Origin: an uncultured Paracoccus sp.
GTDB taxonomy: Bacteria; Pseudomonadota; Alphaproteobacteria; Rhodobacterales; Rhodobacteraceae
DNA length: 7,561 nt
Direction of reading: 5' to 3'
Assembly: GCA_937859005.1 (NCBI GenBank)
Contig: CALLYR010000598.1
Span: forward strand, 1-7,561
Part shown: piece after piece, positions 5,536-7,561 of the stretch
How the letters are laid out: each line of letters opens with the position of its first letter
Numbering within the stretch: position 1 is the stretch's first letter
The notes under the pieces: model-generated
What the model saw: only the letters and a program-made list of their open reading frames with translations
What the model was told of the DNA's origin: nothing
Database searches by the model: none
Made by a program: the position numbers and the translations under genes

Positions 5536-7188
5536 ATGGACTTCGACGCCGTTCTGATCGAGCCGCGCCGCGAGGCGATGGCCCGCGCCGGCCACTGGCG
5601 GGGCAAGACGATCAACGACTATTTCGATGCGGTGATGGCCGAAAAGCCCGATGCGCTGGCGCTCAGTTCGATCTCGGTGACCGAGGGCGTGCGGCGCGAC
5701 CTGACCTGGGCGGAACTCGACCGCGCCGCCAACCGCGCCGCCGTGGGGCTGTCGCGGCTGGGCGTGGGGCCGGGCGATGTCGTGACCTGCCAGTTGCCCA
5801 ACAACTGGAAGTTCGTCGCGACCTATCTTGCCTGTTCGCGGCTGGGGGCGGTCTTCAACCCGGTGATGCCGATCTTCCGCGAACGTGAGCTGCTGTTCAT
5901 GCTCAACCACGGCGAAGCCAGGGTCTTCATCGTTCCCCAGGTCTTCCGCAACTTCGACCACGAGGCGATGGCCGAGGGGATGCGCGCAGAACTGCCGCAT
6001 CTTCAGCACATCATCGTGGCGGGCCGCGACGGGACCAACAGCTTCACCCGGATGCTGGCCAACCCCGATTTCGACGACGAGCCGGACCTGAAACGGCTGG
6101 TGATCGAAAACCGCCCCGGCCCCGACGACGTGAACCAGCTGATCTATACCAGCGGCACGACCGGAGAGCCGAAGGGCGTGATGCACACCTCCAACACGAT
6201 GTTCTCGAACCTGATCCCCTATTCCGAACGGCTGGGGCTGACCTCGGACGACGTGATCGCCATGGCCTCGCCCATGGCCCACCAGACCGGCTTCATGTAC
6301 GGGCTGCTGATGCCGATCTATCTCAGGGCGCGGTCGATCCTGTTCGACGCCTGGGACCGCCGGCTCAAGGCGTTCACGGTGCGGGACGACCGGGTGACCT
6401 TCACCATGGCCTCGACGCCGTTCCTGATGGACCTGACGCAGGCCGTCGAGGAAAACCGGGTCGACAGTTCGTCCCTGCGCATCTTCCTGTGCGCGGGCGC
6501 CGCGATCCCCGGCCCGGTGGTGGAACGCGCCCGGCAGGTGATGACGGGCACCAAGGTCATCTCGGCCTGGGGCATGACCGAGAACGGCGCCGTCACCCTG
6601 GTCGATCCCAGGGACGACGACGAGCGTTCCGTCAACACCGACGGCTTCCCGCTGCCGGGGGTCGAGCTGCAGATCCGCGACGACGCGGGCAACGTCGCCC
6701 CGTTGAACACGCCGGGCGAACTGTTCGTGCGCTGCTGTTCCAACTTCGGCGGCTACCTCAAGCGGCCGCATCTGAACGCGACCGACGAGGACGGCTGGTT
6801 CGACACCGGCGATGTCGCCCGGATGGACGAACGCGGTTATATCCGCATCGCGGGCCGGTCCAAGGACATCATCATCCGCGGGGCCGAGAACATCCCCGTG
6901 TTCGAGGTGGAATCGGTCCTGTTCAAGCACCCGGCGATCCAGCAGGCCGCCATCGTGGCCTATCCCGACGAGCGGCTGGGCGAACGCGCCTGCGCCTTTG
7001 TCACGCTGAAGCCGGGCGCGAGCTTCGACATGGACGAGATGAAGCGCCATCTGGGCGCGCACAGGCTGGCGATCCAGTACTGGCCCGAGCGGCTGGAGAT
7101 CCGCGAGGCGCTGCCCGCCACGGCCTCGGGCAAGATCCAGAAGTTCGCCCTGCGCAAGATGCTGCGCGAGGAGATGGGGCTGGCATGA
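5536..7188 (+). CDS. aliA: Cyclohexanecarboxylate-CoA ligase (AMP-binding), AliA-like
   Basis: This 550-residue acyl-CoA synthetase of the ANL superfamily probably activates cyclohexanecarboxylate with ATP and CoA through an acyl-adenylate, the first step of the pathway. The motifs run in normal order: nucleotide loop YTSGTTGEPKGVMH (204-217), SPMAHQTGFMYG (245-256) lining the substrate side, WGMTENG (345-351), WFDTGD (421-426), the hinge region GRSKDIIIRGAENI (440-453), and the C-terminal SGKIQK with catalytic Lys533. Length and wording, including the MDFDAVL start and SNFGGYLKRP (402-411), resemble R. palustris AliA as I recall it. The start is set by GGGGAGGAG 7 bases upstream. The stop overlaps the next small frame as ATGA, implying coupled translation. 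A related aryl- or medium-chain acyl-CoA ligase is possible, but the BadH, BadI and AliB neighbours support AliA. Confidence 0.88.
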   Translation: MDFDAVLIEPRREAMARAGHWRGKTINDYFDAVMAEKPDALALSSISVTEGVRRDLTWAELDRAANRAAVGLSRLGVGPGDVVTCQLPNNWKFVATYLACSRLGAVFNPVMPIFRERELLFMLNHGEARVFIVPQVFRNFDHEAMAEGMRAELPHLQHIIVAGRDGTNSFTRMLANPDFDDEPDLKRLVIENRPGPDDVNQLIYTSGTTGEPKGVMHTSNTMFSNLIPYSERLGLTSDDVIAMASPMAHQTGFMYGLLMPIYLRARSILFDAWDRRLKAFTVRDDRVTFTMASTPFLMDLTQAVEENRVDSSSLRIFLCAGAAIPGPVVERARQVMTGTKVISAWGMTENGAVTLVDPRDDDERSVNTDGFPLPGVELQIRDDAGNVAPLNTPGELFVRCCSNFGGYLKRPHLNATDEDGWFDTGDVARMDERGYIRIAGRSKDIIIRGAENIPVFEVESVLFKHPAIQQAAIVAYPDERLGERACAFVTLKPGASFDMDEMKRHLGAHRLAIQYWPERLEIREALPATASGKIQKFALRKMLREEMGLA

Positions 7189-7364
7189 GCCCGACCGCCC
7201 GCATCGCCGCCGTCACTGGCGCCGGCGGTCCCATGGGCCGCGTCGTGGTCGGGCGGCTGGTGGCCGACGGCGTCGCCGCCATCACGTCCTTCCTGCGCGA
7301 GGACGCGGGCTTTCTGTCCGGCGAGATGCTGCCGGTATCCGGGGGCATCCGCCCCCATCTTTGA
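7185..7364 (+). pseudogene. Internally deleted short-chain dehydrogenase remnant (59 residues)
   Basis: This short open frame joins the two ends of an SDR with the middle missing. Residues 1-29 are the first beta-alpha unit with the cofactor loop (IAAVTGAGGPMG, then RVVVGRLVADG). Residues 30-59 are the C-terminal strand region (FLREDAGFLSGEMLPVSGG), which parallels FLASDDAAFITGQVISVSGG of the BadH-like protein in this window. Compared with BadH, about 195 residues are lost, including the NNAG, Ser and YxxxK motifs, so dehydrogenase activity is impossible. The reading frame is nevertheless kept. ATG at 7185 overlaps the aliA stop as ATGA, and a good ribosome site for the next gene follows the stop. 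It is most likely a deletion scar of a once complete operon gene. A retained microprotein function cannot be excluded. Confidence 0.75.
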
Positions 7365-7377
7365 ACGGAGGCTCTCC

Positions 7378-7561
7378 ATGACCGTCCGCCATTCCCTGCA
7401 GGGCGACGCCTGCATCATCACCATCGACAACCCGCCGGTGAACGCGATCTCGGCCGCGGTCCGTCAGGGGCTGGTGGAGGCGATGGACGCGGCCGAGGCT
7501 GCGGGCGCCGCGCGGATCGTGCTGACCGGGGCCGGGCGCATCTTCGCCGCCGGGGCCGACG
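7378..7561 (+). CDS. Enoyl-CoA hydratase domain protein, N-terminal fragment, probably bifunctional FadB/FadJ/PimF type
   Basis: The first 61 codons of a gene that continues past the window end. ATG at 7378 is preceded by GGAGG (7367-7371) with 6 bases spacing, and it starts 13 bases after the mini-SDR stop, so it belongs to the operon. The sequence ITIDNPPVNAISAAVRQGL and IVLTGAGRIFAAGAD is the start of a crotonase fold. AGAD is the conserved segment before the CoA-binding pocket and oxyanion hole. The wording NPPVNA...VRQGL is typical of the hydratase half of bifunctional enoyl-CoA hydratase/3-hydroxyacyl-CoA dehydrogenases, rather than of BadK, whose start as I recall it reads differently (NRPDVLNALN). 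Such an enzyme could degrade pimeloyl-CoA, and perhaps also hydrate the cyclohexenyl-CoA intermediate. The full length is not visible, so the bifunctional nature is inference. Confidence 0.7.
   Translation, partial: MTVRHSLQGDACIITIDNPPVNAISAAVRQGLVEAMDAAEAAGAARIVLTGAGRIFAAGAD

Noticed and set aside
4339..7062. A 907-codon open frame on the minus strand
   Set aside because: It lies antisense to the whole of aliB and aliA, which have clear motifs and ribosome sites. Its composition (His-, Arg-, Gly-, Val-rich, no known domain) is the usual result of G/C third-position bias in the sense genes.

Overview
The window is uniformly GC-rich DNA with strong G/C third-position bias. The gene content points to an alphaproteobacterium, probably a Rhodobacterales member such as Paracoccus or a relative. 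That taxonomic call is inference from gene style and pathway, not from a marker gene.

Layout: (1) Positions 1-791 hold the end of a lactate-utilisation (lut/lld) operon: the C-terminus of the LutB/LldF iron-sulfur subunit, then a lutC gene overlapping it by ATGA. lutC is broken by a frameshift near position 380 and looks like a small internal deletion. (2) Positions 792-1998 form a 1.2 kb stretch with no believable gene but several strong inverted repeats. (3) A MarR-family regulator (badR-like) lies on the minus strand at 1999-2520. (4) A 185-base divergent spacer follows, the only AT-rich patch in the window, with an ATATT-N6-AATAT palindrome that is a candidate operator. (5) A rightward catabolic operon runs from 2706 to the window end: badH-like, badI-like, aliB-like, aliA-like, a 59-residue remnant of a short-chain dehydrogenase (SDR), and the start of an enoyl-CoA hydratase domain protein that resembles the N-terminus of FadB/FadJ/PimF-type bifunctional enzymes.

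Together the genes encode most of the cyclohexanecarboxylate route known from Rhodopseudomonas palustris. AliA activates the acid to its CoA thioester. AliB oxidises it to cyclohex-1-ene-1-carboxyl-CoA. A hydratase (BadK, not seen here) adds water. BadH oxidises the 2-hydroxy product to 2-ketocyclohexane-1-carboxyl-CoA. BadI hydrolytically opens the ring to pimeloyl-CoA, which a FadJ/PimF-like enzyme could pass into beta-oxidation. The adjacent divergent MarR gene fits the role of BadR, a repressor that responds to a pathway CoA intermediate.

There is no sign of a defence system, CRISPR array, tRNA, rRNA or intact mobile element. The most unusual points are the internally deleted mini-SDR still embedded in the operon by an ATGA overlap, a textbook terminator-like hairpin inside the operon between badI and aliB, the Asp in place of the usual catalytic Glu in AliB, the broken lutC, and the palindrome-rich gene desert.
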